A DNA stretch of 64,000 nucleotides. Origin: Flaccisagitta enflata. Lineage: Eukaryota > Chaetognatha > Sagittoidea > Aphragmophora. Where the stretch lies: NCBI GenBank assembly GCA_965153355.1, contig OZ231127.1:31062001-31126000 (forward strand), written 5' to 3'. The position numbers were made by a program, and so were the translations under genes. Positions 11,706-22,315 of the stretch are shown here, piece by piece (position 1 is the stretch's first letter; each line of letters opens with the position of its first letter). Under the pieces are notes generated by a model that saw nothing but the letters and a program-made list of their open reading frames with translations, was not told where the DNA came from and ran no database searches.

Positions 11706-11920
11706 TAAATGTTCGAAGCAATACCAGTTTTGCCTCGGTCACCTACTGCAATTTCAAAAGCGCTGTTACTGGTGCCGCCGTGCCACCCCATAAATGTGTC
11801 ACTTACAAGCCCAACAACCTTCCCAGTTGGTGACAGTTTTTTATTCTCCTCGGCGATGAAAAAGATAATAACACTGATGGAATTGGCCATAGGAAAATAA
11901 TCAAGCGTGAAAGAAAAACG
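11706..11920 (-). other. Candidate exon or gene fragment, unidentified
   Basis: On the minus strand, a pyrimidine-rich stretch ending in CATCAG resembles an intron 3' end. It is followed by an open frame encoding residues such as SPTGKVVGLVSDTF and GGTSNSAFEIAVGDRGKTG, to a stop at about 11706. The composition is protein-like rather than low-complexity, unlike most frames in this window. I do not recognise the family. A loose likeness to DDE transposase segments was considered and is not strong enough to call. The opposite strand is also open (11709-11900), so the coding strand itself is uncertain. Confidence 0.25.
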
Positions 11921-11957
11921 GAAAAGTGGGAAGAAAAAAAGGAAAGAATAAAAAATA

Positions 11958-12866
11958 AAATCGTAAAAGCGTGAGATGGTCAGCAGTACCCGATGCTCCT
12001 AAGTGTATGTAAAGATGAGATGGTGAGTAGGGCTGTGGCTTTAAAGGAACCAATGACCTATGCTTAGGCTGACGGGGAATCTTGATGACCTATGCTTGAG
12101 CTGTTGGATAATCTTTTAGCCTATTGGGCAGAGATTTGAATGAAAAGGCAGTGATTTCTCTCCTAATACGCGACTCAAAAAAAAAAAAGCCGCACCCTAT
12201 TTTGAGTGGAAGGATAAGAAAAACAAATGATTTGAACATTTTTTTATTGAAGTGATTTGAAAGATTTTCAAATTTTCTTTAATTCTGGACCAATCCCAAA
12301 TCTGTATCTCAAACGATTTAGGGAGCCTAGAGCTTCTGTCAAAGTTATCTTCAATTTGTAAAATGTCTTTAAATGGGATTGCAAACTGAAAATGACAACA
12401 AATCTATTCATTCTTGTGTCATTTCTAAACAAATAAAGTTAGAATTGCCAGATTGGAGCCAAATGAAAGATCTTTTCAAGAGCTGTCTAACTGTCTAAGA
12501 TTTTAATTAGTTTTTTTAGAATTCAGTATGATAATTTGCCATTTAAAAGTGTGGCTTTTTTATGAGTCGAGTAGTAGTGTTGGGACTTTTGCTAAATATG
12601 GAATGTGGGCTTCAAGGCTGAGACATGGGCCTCAGGGCTGGAATTTAGGCTTCAAGACAAGGATTGATTAGGTACCACGTAGCTGATTGGCCGATTGGGG
12701 TAGGATTTAGGTCATTAGGTTAGGATATGGTCCTCAAGACTGATATTTGAGGCTGGTTGGTATTTTAGCGTGGGGGGGGGGGGTCAGGGGGAGGCTATAG
12801 AAGGAGAAATTTCCCCATATATAAAAGCTAAGGTCATTGGTCCGTTCCAGGGCCTCTGTCTAAAAG
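11958..12866 (+). mobile_element. F-family element, diverged, interrupted by a MITE
   Basis: The left block is GAGATGGTCAGCAGTACCCG and GAGATGGTGAGTAGGGC, with CAATGACCTATGCTTAGG. The right block is the inverse AAAGCTAAGGTCATTGGTCC, then CTCTGTCTAAAAGG. Between them are GGCTGAGACATGGGCCTC-type 20-bp units. The MITE at 12164-12576 splits the core, so the F insertion is older than that MITE. Confidence 0.75.
12164..12576. mobile_element. TACTAC-ended MITE (M family), complete, nested in F
   Basis: The left end is ATACGCGACTC, an A run, GCCGCACCCTATT. The right end is AAGTGTGGCTTTTTTATGAG, then TCGAGTAGTA. They form terminal inverted repeats of about 30 bp. 413 bp, no coding frame. The interior shares ATTTCTAAACAAATAAAG with the 4583-5036 copy. 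Confidence 0.82.
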
Positions 12867-12929
12867 GAAGGAGGAGAGAATAGAGAAATTCGTCGGGAGG
12901 CAAAAGTCATAATTTTTCTTCGGAGAGTT

Positions 12930-13240
12930 TTAAAAACCATTTGCAACAGGCTTGAAGGTGGTGTGAAGGTGGTTTCCAGAAGGATTCGAAAGTGGATTAT
13001 GAAAACATGGGTAGATACATCCTAGCGCTCTCATGTTTAACATAAGAGTGATATTCAATGAAACGATTCGTGGTCGGTCTGTACCTCCACCTCCAGTCTG
13101 TACCTCCACCTCCATTTCTCGGTGTGGTACAACAACAACAACCTCCGGCCGTTGACCACCAGTCGATTTTGACTTTGAAAAAGGCATCGTTCGTACTGCT
13201 CCCTTCCGCACCTGACTCACGGGTTGACCTAGTTCCGATA
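12930..13240. other. Unassigned sequence with a short tandem and open frames on both strands
   Basis: A tandem of CTGTACCTCCACCTCCA lies near 13080-13115, followed by CAACAACAACAAC. Open frames 12930-13220 and 12997-13266 (minus) and 13058-13294 (plus) overlap it. None has a recognisable domain, and they cannot all be real. Confidence 0.4.
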
Positions 13241-13345
13241 TGCACGCCTCCTTTTGCTTTTTGCATTACTTCCCCTGCCCTAATACTTGGTTAGCCATTT
13301 TCTAATACTACCCCTACCCACCCACACGCGACTTGCAACAAAGCT
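13240..13345 (-). mobile_element. R-family 5' fragment
   Basis: GCATTACTTCCCCTGCCCTA, CTACCCCTACCCACCCACAC and GCGACTTG match the body of the R copy at 42098-42264 (GCATTACTGCTCCTGCCC, CACCTGCCCACCCGCACGCG). The terminal GGCCTTG is lost. Confidence 0.6.
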
Positions 13346-13610
13346 GTTCTATTTTCTTTTTTTCTCTTTTTAATTTCGCTACTTTTTTTATTTTTAGTAG
13401 TTTTCCCATCAAAGCATCTCTTTATTTTGGGCCTTACCGTTGGAACATCTCGTAAACCTCATTTTAAACGGTGGAGCGTGGCTTATCTCTACGAGCCTTC
13501 AGGATGTTGCAATCTTTTAATCTTATTTTCTTGACGTGACTGGCACACATAACTGCTTGGTTGCCTCCACTCGGCATCTTCTTTATTACTTTTACTCGTT
13601 TTTGTGTTAT

Positions 13611-13612
13611 GG

Positions 13613-13710
<98 letters not shown>

Positions 13711-13837
13711 ATTGTTTTGGTTGTGGTTGGTTGCTGTTGTTGTTGGTTGTTGTTGTTGTTGAATACAGTTGTTGTTGTTGTTGCTGGTGTTGTGGTTGTG
13801 GCTGTGGCTTTGTGGTTGTTGTAGCTGTTGTTGCTGC

Positions 13838-13906
<69 letters not shown>

Positions 13907-13915
13907 GTTTGTTGT
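13611..13915. repeat. (GTT)n trinucleotide block, interrupted
   Basis: Two pure (GTT)n runs, 13611-13710 and 13835-13905, are separated by a GTTGTGGCTGTGG-type degenerate stretch. The long Cys, Val, Asn and Thr runs in translation are artefacts. Confidence 0.97.
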
Positions 13916-14047
13916 TGATGTTGTTGTTGTTAGTGAGTTCATTCGCATTTTTAAAAATACTTTCACTAAGTGCACACCAGAGTGGGCTCAATTAGGGTAT
14001 TTGAACAAAAAGTCATTACCAAGCACTTTTCAAGTTCCATTTACATG

Positions 14048-14236
14048 ATTAGAGCTCCATCTTCTTGGAAAATTGATTTGGACTCGATCTAGGCACCGCA
14101 TAATCAATGCTGTAGTTGTATAGAATTGTGTAGTTGTGGGAGAAATTTCCTCCATAGTCCTAAGATACAACTACATCATATATGGCGCGGTGGCAAGATC
14201 AATTCCAAATCGATTTTTCTACGTAGTAGTTAGAGC
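14048..14236. mobile_element. Palindromic MITE-like hairpin element
   Basis: The left half (GAGCTCC, AAAATTGATTTGGACTCGAT, GGCACCGC) is inversely matched by the right half (GCGGTGGCAAGATCAATTCC, AAATCGATTTTTCTACG, GAGCTC). About 190 bp, no open frame. No target duplication could be assigned with confidence. Confidence 0.65.
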
Positions 14237-14269
14237 TCTTATAATACAAATGGAACATGATAAGACAGC

Positions 14270-14880
14270 GTGCCCACAAAGCCAACATTTAGGGTATCAA
14301 AATGGGTAAAAATAGAAAACATACATGAGTGTAAATAGAAAATCAAGTGAATAAAAATGATTGAGATAAGACATGCATGATATTTGAAAGTAAAATCTGC
14401 ATCCATTCAGCAAAAGACTAAGATCTAGCCCATGTTATTGAGGAAGATTTACTGAAAATTTCTACAAATTTCTTTTTTGTCACTGACAAGGGGTTGGTCG
14501 AAATTATAAGTTTGCATAGAAAATGAAAAAATGAAAAAACAAAGAACATAGTTCTCTTCCCAAATCGTTTTTAGAGAGAACTATGTTTTTGAAAATGCAA
14601 AATTTTTTTGGTTGTGGCTTTCTTATAATTTCGACCTCAGAAAATAGAAAAAAATGTCAACAAAATTTTACTAAAAATCTTCATTTTCTTGCCATTTGCC
14701 GTGAGAATTGCTTATCAAAAGGCAACTTAAAGCGTAAAATATGAAACAGACATACATAATAAGTGTATCCAGTGACAACTTGAGCAATGAAAACATTTGT
14801 GGATAAATAATTAGTCCATTATTGATGCAAAAGTGGGGTGAAGCACTTCATTTTTCCCTGGCAGATTTGACGTCAAAAGT
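14270..14880. repeat. Long imperfect palindrome, possible foldback element
   Basis: The inner arms GGTCGAAATTATAAGTTTGC / CTTATAATTTCGACC and AACATAGTTCTC / GAGAACTATGTT are clear, with a centre near 14565. Outer arms (GAGGAAGATTTACTGAAAAT / TTTTACTAAAAATCTTC) extend it. The segment near 59570-59720 has a similar plan with the shared string GCATAGAAAATG, suggesting a two-copy family. Confidence 0.6.
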
Positions 14881-15136
14881 GCTTGGAGATGGTTTTTTAT
14901 TTGAATGCTCGAATTGAGCCAACTCTAGTGCACACACATCCGTTTTACCCTCCCATGAGACGATGCCCCACTTCCGCCATTCTTACGCGCGGGATTCGAA
15001 AAATCGCTCTCATACCTTTTTCTTTTATTTCTTGGACGAATAGAAATGTGAAAGTTGGCTTATGATGGATTTTTTGCCCACACATCCAACGGGCCAACGG
15101 CGATAGATCAACAAATAGGCTAAGAGGAAGGGTGAG

Positions 15137-15436
<300 letters not shown>

Positions 15437-15529
15437 GGCAACAAGAAAAAGTTTTCGAAAAGATGGTCATCAATTATCGCACTCTCACACACCTTCCAAA
15501 ACATACACATATCTTAAGTCTATCTGTGC

Positions 15530-15690
15530 TTCTGTTTGACTGTCTTTTAACACGTCTTTTTTTTCTCCACGTTCATTTATCTCTCCGTTCTCTCACCCTA
15601 TTCTGTTTGACTGTCTTTTAACCCGTCTTATTTTTCTCTACGTGCATTTATCTCTCCGTTCTCTCACCCTATTCTACTTGCCTCCATTGA
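15530..15690. repeat. Tandem duplication of about 70 bp
   Basis: Two near-identical copies of TGTTTGACTGTCTTTTAAC.. through TTTATCTCTCCGTTCTCTCA are adjacent. Differences are few (ACACGTC versus ACCCGTC), so the duplication is recent. Confidence 0.85.
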
Positions 15691-15764
15691 CGTCGACGAC
15701 TATTCCCAGACTCGCCCAGCTGCTTTCAGTTATTTTCACCTCTTAAATTTTACTTAAATTTAAA

Positions 15765-15768
<4 letters not shown>

Positions 15769-15821
<53 letters not shown>
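15769..15821. repeat. (CT)n microsatellite
   Basis: About 26 CT units. Confidence 0.95.
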
Positions 15822-15824
<3 letters not shown>

Positions 15825-16366
15825 TGTTTTTTTTTTTGGCGTTGTCTAATGGCCCCTAAATCACAATTTTTGTTGTTATTGCTTTTGACTTTGGTACATA
15901 ACGAGAGGTTGTTTTACGTCGTTTCCTGAGTGAAACTGCTCCGAAAAGTGTGCCTTTAAAAAAGAATATTGGCCATTTATTTTCGTCGGCGTGTATCACA
16001 AACTTTTCCCTAGTAAAAAAAAAAGTAAACAACATTCTTGCGGTTGCTGGACCATAGTACAAATCTATAAATCATCCTTTCTTTACGATGCTTTCTTCAC
16101 AAAAAAAGAAAAGAAAAAAATGTATTGTTATCATGGGCGAGCTACGAAGAGAAAGTTTTTGTGATTTGCTGTATCAGTTAAAAAGCCCAATGACAACATG
16201 TGTTGGTAAAGACGTCCTGTCAAGCTCAAAGGGGCTAAAACGCGATTTGATGGTTTTTTTTTCGAATCTCAACTTCTCTTGACATGATATAAAGGGAAGC
16301 ATCTACTGCATCTTGGTGCGTTCTTAGTTTGGTTTCTCATGCATTGCATTCCCCAAAGGATGTTCT

Positions 16367-16901
16367 TTTCGGTCAGCGGTCCCGAAGGGAACAAAGTCCT
16401 GTAGAACACAAGGGGACTTTTGTCAATCCATTAGTTTGTCCGTTTCTTTGTTTGTTCATTAGTCCCCCCCCAGGCCTTATAAAGCCTGAAATCTGCCCTC
16501 TCAGGCCTGAAATCTGCCCTCTCAGGCCTGAAATCTGCCCTCTCAGGCCTGAAATCTGCCCTCTCAGGCCTTTAATTTGCCCTCTCAGGCCTGAAATCTG
16601 CCTTCTCAGGCCTGAGACCTGTCCTTTCAGTCCATAGATCTGCCCCTGAGAGGGCAGATTTCAGGCCTGAGAGGGTAGATTTCAGGCCTGAGAGGGCAGA
16701 TTTCAAAATGAGAGGGCCTGGGGGGACTGACAGACAGACAGACAGATGGATGAAGGAACGGATGAATGAATGTCCCTCTGTTTTCTACGGGACTTTGTTC
16801 CTTTAATGGCCGCTGCCCTGCTTCCTCTCATCCCATTTTACAACCATGCAAAGCAGGGTCACGGGTATCAGTGACCACCTATTGCCCTTGGGCGACCTGT
16901 T
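16367..16901 (-). mobile_element. F-family element with palindromic core
   Basis: The left arm is GGTCAGCGGTCCCGAAGGGA, then AAGTCCTGTAGAACACAAGG. The core has seven or more 21-bp units (GGCCTGAAATCTGCCCTCTC, A) that reverse orientation near 16640 and continue as TGAGAGGGCAGATTTCAGGC. The right arm is CTACGGGACTTTGTTCC, then GGCCGCTGCCCTGC, and the outer end is GCCCTTGGGCGACCTGTTT. It is the clearest copy for seeing that even the tandem-repeat core is folded back. Confidence 0.82.
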
Positions 16902-17729
16902 TCTGGCAATTTCGTGAGACTGCGATGAATAGGGGGCGCTGGGCTGCTGAGGCGGTATATCTTTGGAATGCGTCGCTCTCCGCTGAGGACTCTTTTTAGC
17001 GATACATTACTCTTCCGATCTTCACTTCCGCGGGTGGGCTCAGGGATTTGAAGGAAACAAACCATGTCCCATTCGTCACGGGATAACATTCTCATTTCTC
17101 TCTTTCACACTCCAACCGTTTCTGCGTGCCTCTTTCTTTCCATCTCCTTTTCTGTTTCTCTATCTCTTTCTTTTGTCTCTCTTGGGCTCTTTTTGGTGCA
17201 ATTTTGTGTGTGGTCCCTCTCTCTCTCTCTCTCTCAAAGAAAAGAATATAAGAGAAAAAAAAATCTATCTTACTGCGTTGGTTTGTTTGGGGACACGGAA
17301 AAAGTATGAAACCTGAAAGGAACCCGAGGGAATTCCCATTTTTCTCATTTCTAGCGGCGAATTTTGGGGAAAACAAGGCCGGATACACGGCTACCCCAGT
17401 CGCGTGCGGGTGGGCAGGGGCTGTTTTTGAGGTCACTTGATCATTTGGGCAGGGGCAGTGAGGCCGAAGACCGCAAAAAAACAAAAAAAGTAAAGTTTGA
17501 CGGACGGACGGACGGACGGACCGACGGACCGACCGACAGAGCGGGGTGTAGAGTCACGCGACTAAAAACGGGCCAATGTAAATAAATGTCAAATACTCCG
17601 ATCAGATGCAAAACCTGGAGTTAGTCAGGCTTTAGATACCTAAACGAGATGGACAATATCATCAGCAAAATTAAAAAAAAACTTTTCCATTCCTACTCAA
17701 TTTCGCGCATTAGGCCCCGTCCCAGCCCC
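16816..17729. repeat. Segmental duplication, copy 1 (uninterrupted)
   Basis: This segment aligns almost base for base with 39002-40597 apart from one F insertion and one longer (CT)n tract there. Shared landmarks include AATAGGGGGCGCTGGGCTGC, TTCCGCGGGTGGGCTCAGGG, the whole R element at 17372 and ATTAGGCCCCGTCCCAGCCC. It supplies the empty site for the F element at 39338. A 75-residue minus frame (16868-17095) is largely kept in both copies, but neither copy shows other gene signals. Confidence 0.88.
17372..17568 (+). mobile_element. R-family element, complete, with shortened hairpin
   Basis: AAACAAGGCCGGATACACGG, CAGTCGCGTG, GGGCAGGGGC, a (GACG)n tract and TAGAGTCACGCGACTAAAAA. The hairpin is reduced to AGTC-acgc-GACT. 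The duplicate at 40224-40445 keeps the full 8-bp stem, so the shortening occurred here after the duplication. Confidence 0.87.
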
Positions 17730-18490
17730 AGGCGTGCATTTTTTTCTTTCCTTCCGAGTAACTGACATTTTCCCCTGGGATTTTCCGACTAGTCAAACTG
17801 TCTCAATCATGTTTCATTTCATGTTTACCAACCCTGAGTTCGATGGGGATGGAAACTGTTTCATCATCAATGATCTTATTTGCATAATGCAGTTTGAAGA
17901 CATTTGTTTTTTGAAATGACAAACATTGGAGCTTAATTCAACTGGAATAAAAGCCAAATATCGACACGCTGCTTAAAGCAATCAATAGATAATACTAACA
18001 CTTTCCATGTGCAAATAGATCAAAGTGGTTCTATTTGTTGTGAAGTTTTATAAAAACAGATACATGCAATGCATTTAATAATGCTTTTAAAAATTTCTGA
18101 CCAATCGGAATGGGTCTATGTCATTAGTCATTTTTTTAGAAAAGGCACAACTCCTAGTCCATAGTCCATAGTTGGGACTCGCTTGTTCATTTTGAACTGC
18201 TACAAAAATGGTTCCATTATCTAGAAGACAAATTTGATATTGTCATTAATGTCTGATACTGCATTCAGAAACGTTGTTCTCCTTGGAAGATTTGATTGAT
18301 TAGTAAGTCTGGATTTGAGAAACCGTAATAAATAGTTTCCAGATAATTTATGTTTTGTATGAGTCTGATAGAACAGAACGCAAAAAACCGTTTCACTTTT
18401 GCTCATTCCGATGGTTCTTGACAAAATTTGTGATAAACACAAGAATCATGAGTGAAAGCTAGAGAAAAAAGAAAGATACTGACGGAAACA
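17730..18490. other. Low-copy sequence, no gene recognised
   Basis: AT-rich sequence with small frames (17734-17919 plus, 18221-18442 minus) lacking recognisable domains. Confidence 0.45.
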
Positions 18491-18493
18491 AAA

Positions 18494-18570
18494 ACGTAGA
18501 GCGCGGGGTTCGAACCACTGAAACGTAACCTGAGAGCGAGCGTGTTATTATTGCGCTACCGCCACGCCTG
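18494..18570 (-). ncRNA. Degenerate tRNA-like sequence (tRNA pseudogene or SINE head)
   Basis: On the minus strand, GGCGTGGCGGTAGCGCAATA resembles a tRNA 5' part with an A-box-like TAGCGCAAT. About 45 bases later comes a perfect B-box core, GGTTCGAACCC. The acceptor ends do not pair and the T stem has mismatches, so it is not a functional tRNA by eye. No A-rich SINE tail is evident. Confidence 0.55.
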
Positions 18571-18704
18571 TCCAATTCTTGCAATTACGATTGTGTAATT
18601 ATTGATCAATTAACTTTGGCAATTGAACGCGAAGTGAGAATAAGAATTCACGGAACTCTGTGTAAATCGAAGATGATGCGCTCTCATCGCTTTATCAATT
18701 TCGC

Positions 18705-18887
<183 letters not shown>

Positions 18888-18966
18888 GGCGAGAGCAAAA
18901 CTAAAAGCAAAAGCGGGAGCAAAAGCGAGAGCGAAATTGAGGGCAAGAGCGAGAGTGAATGTGTGA

Positions 18967-19112
18967 TAACAAGGCCGGATGCATGGCCAATACCAGTCGC
19001 GGACGGGTGGGCAAGGGCGGAAACACTTGTAATTCCACTTTTGACTCGTGCACAGCAATGGACAGACCAACGGACGGACAAAACCTCTCATATAGTTGCT
19101 AGTCCGTAACTA
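18967..19112 (+). mobile_element. R-family element, short, decayed hairpin
   Basis: AACAAGGCCGGATGCATGG, CAGTCGCGGACGGGTGGGC, GGACAGACCAACGGACGG, and an end AGTTGC-tagtcc-GTAACT with one mismatch. It lacks the usual A run. The neighbouring CGAGAGCAA repeats on both sides suggest it inserted in that tract. Confidence 0.75.
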
Positions 19113-19180
19113 TAGAGTGAGAGCGAGAGCAAGAACGAGAGCAAAAGCGAGAGATAAAGCAAGAGCGAAAGCAAAAGTAA

Positions 19181-19244
19181 AAGCGACCAACCAACCAACC
19201 GACGGATGGACACAACAGGATAAAGAGGTGCGTTGGCGCACCTA
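19181..19244 (+). mobile_element. R2-subtype 3' fragment
   Basis: ACCAACCAACCAACCGACGG, then GATAAAGAGGTGCGTTGGCG, with a 7-bp stem AGGTGCG-ttgg-CGCACCT. Only the hairpin end is present. Confidence 0.7.
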
Positions 19245-19507
19245 CATACCTCTTCAGCATTTTAGACTTCTCTCCACTGAGTCACATCATCATAAAAAGA
19301 GATATGTCAACGCCCAAAGTAAACAATAACGTCGTAGCAGAAACACTTATCACCACACCAAATATAAGAAAAATATCAATTGCACCATGTACCACTACCA
19401 ACACGAGAAAAAAAACAACCAAAACAACCAAAGCAATGGAACCGACAACAACAAAAATAACAACAAAAACAACATCAATGAATAAAACAACAACAAAGAC
19501 AACAATA

Positions 19508-19709
19508 AACAAGGCCAGATACACGGCTACCCCGGTCGCGTGCGGGTGGGCAGGGGCCATAATTGAGGTCAATGCATCATTTGGGCAGGAGCAGTGAGGC
19601 CAGAGACCGCAAAAACCAAAGAAAAGTAAAGTGTGATGGACCGACGGAGACCGACGGACCAACGAACCGACAAAGCGGGGTGTAGAGTCGCGTAGCACGC
19701 GACTAAAAA
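19508..19709 (+). mobile_element. R-family element, complete canonical copy
   Basis: AACAAGGCCAGATACACGG to GTAGAGTCGCGTAGCACGCG, then ACTAAAAAA. The 8-bp hairpin is perfect. It is flanked on both sides by CAACAACAA-type sequence (19430-19507 and 19710-19745), consistent with insertion into a CAA-rich tract. Confidence 0.9.
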
Positions 19710-19977
19710 ACTAACAACAACAACAACAACAAAACCACCACCACTATGTGGAGTTCATCAAGGAAATGACGGACGTTCATTCTGGATTCAAGTTTTTCGC
19801 GTCTGGAGCTGACGAGGTCCAGCTTCCGGTTGTTTCGCTTTCAGCGATGACGGCGATGATGACGAGAGATCCGGACAGAGGCGCCTCGCATGGTGGATCT
19901 GTGTAAATTCCGTTACTCTTGGCAGGCCGAACGCCCCTCACTGTTCGAAAGTATGGGAAATTTCTACTTCTTGGAGT

Positions 19978-20195
19978 AGTAACAACAACAACAACAACGA
20001 TAAAAACAAAACTTACAACAACGAAAACAACAACAATAAAAAACAAACAAATAACAAATAACAAATAAATAAACAACAACAACAACAACAACAAATAACA
20101 ACAACAACAACAACAATAAATAACAACACCAACAACAACAACAACAACAACTGCAACAACAACTGCAACAACAACAACTGCAACAACAGCGAGAG
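19978..20195. repeat. (CAA)n-type degenerate trinucleotide block
   Basis: Mixed CAA, ATA and TGC units. All long Val, Cys and Leu runs on the minus strand come from it. Confidence 0.92.
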
Positions 20196-20469
20196 GCTGC
20201 TTTTTTCGCTGCCCCAAATTCCAGCAAGCTGAGGATCTGCCGAGGATCTGCCAACGACACTGAGGGGGCGCTCCCGAGATGACAAAGTCTCATTATCGCG
20301 CGGTGACAAAACAATTCGATCCGATTAATTGACGCCTGATTCGACAAGTGAAGTCGCATCTCCTGCATCAGCAACATGAAAGGATGCTACGGAACGGATA
20401 AGCCGTTTCTTATCGGTATCATGACGATGTATTTTATTGAAAAAAGGAGGAAAAAATCAGGAAACAGAA

Positions 20470-20604
20470 AAGCAAGGCAATCCAGTCGCGAACGGTTGGG
20501 CAGGAGCAGTAATGTGAATACTGCTCGGATTTCAAAGATGTTTCAGACAGACTGATCTACCGACCGACGCCGTAGGTGTAAAGTCGCGCGTCCGCGACTA
20601 AAAA
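20470..20604 (+). mobile_element. R-family element, short, CGCGTCCGCG hairpin subtype
   Basis: AGCAAGGCAATCCAGTCGCG, GGTTGGGCAGGAGCAGTAAT, GACCGACG and a hairpin AGTCGCG-cgtc-CGCGACT followed by AAAAA. It shares the CAATCCAGTCGCGGACGGTT form with 30324-30477, so these two form a subgroup. Confidence 0.83.
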
Positions 20605-20628
20605 GGAGTAAAAACCCACTGAAGTAGA

Positions 20629-22315
20629 CTCCCGATTCCGTCTGTAGACTCGCGATTCCGTCTGTAGGCTTGTGATTCCGTCTGTAGACTCGCGATTCCA
20701 TCTGTAGACTCGCGATTCCGTCAGCGATTCCGTCTGTAGACTCGCGATTCCGTCTGTAGACTCGCGATTCCGTCTGTAGACTCGCGATTCCGTCTGTAGA
20801 CTCGCGATTCCGTCTGTAGACTCGCGATTCCGTCTGTAGACTCGCGATTCCGTCTCCAGACTCGCGATTCCGTTCGTAGACTCGCGATTCCGTCTGTAGA
20901 CTCGCGATCTGTCTGTGACTCTCGCGATTCCATCTGTAGGCTTGCAATTCCCATCTGTAGCACTCGCGATTCCGTCTGGTGACTCGCAATTCCGTCTGTC
21001 AACCCGCGATTCTGTCTGTCGTCCTTCGCGATTCCGTCTGTCCACTCGCCATTTCATCTGTGGACTCGGGATTCCGTCTGTAGACTTACAATTCTGTCAA
21101 TTACTTGGGCTTCCATCTGTAGAATTGCAATTCTGTTTGTCGACTCGCAATTTCGTCTGTCAACTCATAATTCCATCTGTTGACTTGTAATTCCGTCTGT
21201 TGACTCGCAATTCTGTCTGTCCACTTGCAATTCCATCAGTCAACTTGCAATTCTGTCTGTTGACTCGGGTAATTCCGTTCGTCGACTCACAATTTCGTCT
21301 GTCGACTTGCAATTCTGTCTGTCAACTCTGGGATTCCATCTATCAACTCCCACCCCGCGGTAGTCTTACGATTCCATTCCCTAGATTCTGTCTGTCGTAT
21401 CGCGATTCTGTCTGTAGAATAGCAAATCTGTCGACTCGCGATTCTTCTGTCAACTCGCTATTAAATCTGTCAACTTGCAATTCCGTCTGTTGACTCGCAA
21501 TTCCGTCTGTCGACTCGCGATTCTGTCCACCGCGATTTATTCGTCAACTCGCCATTCCGTTTGTCAACTGGCAATTCCGTCTGTCGACTCGCGATTCCTT
21601 CTGTAGACTCTCGATTCCGTCTGTCAACTCACAATTCCATCTGTCGACTTAATTAGCCCGTTGACTGGCAGTTCTGTCTGTCCACGGTAATTCCGTCTGT
21701 CGACCCGCAATTCCCGGCTGGCCAACGTACTCTGTCTGTCGACTAAGATCTCTTCTGTCAATCTCTACAGGCCCTGTCTGTCGACTTGCCATTTCGTCTG
21801 TTGACTCGCAATTCTGTTTGTTGACTCACGATCTTGTCTGTCGACTCGCAATTCCGTCTGTTGACTCGCTATACCCTCTGTTGACTCGCGATTCTTTCTA
21901 TCGACTGGCGATTTTGTTGTCAACTCCTCGCAATTCTGTCTGTCAATCCCTCAATTCCGTCTGTAGACTCGTGATTCTGTCTGTAGACTCGGATTCTTGT
22001 CCATAGACTTGCAATTTGCTTGTGACTCAAGTGATTCTGTCTATAGACTCCACATTCCGTCTGGTAGACTCAGTGGTTCCGTCTGTGTAGGCTCGCGATT
22101 CTGTATGTAGAATCATGATCTACCAGTAGACGAACGTTTCCATATAAAGAATCGTGATTCCGTCTGTAGACTAACAATTCCATCTGTAGTCTCACCATTC
22201 CATCTGTAGACGCGCAATTCCATCTGTAGCATCGCAATTCTGTCAGTAGAGTAGCATTCTGTCCGTAGACTCACGATTCAGTCTGTCAAATTGCAATATT
22301 GTCTGACGCAAAAAC
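20629..22315. repeat. 20-bp satellite (GACTCGCGATTCCGTCTGTA)n, block 1
   Basis: About 80 units. The left third is nearly homogeneous, and the rest is increasingly divergent (CGCAATTCCGTCTGT, CTGTCGACTCG variants). Its apparent peptides are frame artefacts. Units are contiguous with no spacers, so this is not a CRISPR-like array. Parts of the right end recur in block 2. Confidence 0.96.

Noticed and set aside
16868-17095. A conserved 75-residue frame seen in both copies of the duplicated segment
   Set aside because: The copies are nearly identical at DNA level, so a kept frame is expected by recency; there is no start context, domain or codon-biased change.
18494-18570. A functional tRNA gene
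   Set aside because: The B box is good, but acceptor and T stems do not pair; listed as tRNA-like only.
20629-22315. A CRISPR-like array of short repeats
   Set aside because: Units are contiguous 20-mers with no unique spacers, the context is eukaryotic and there are no cas genes.
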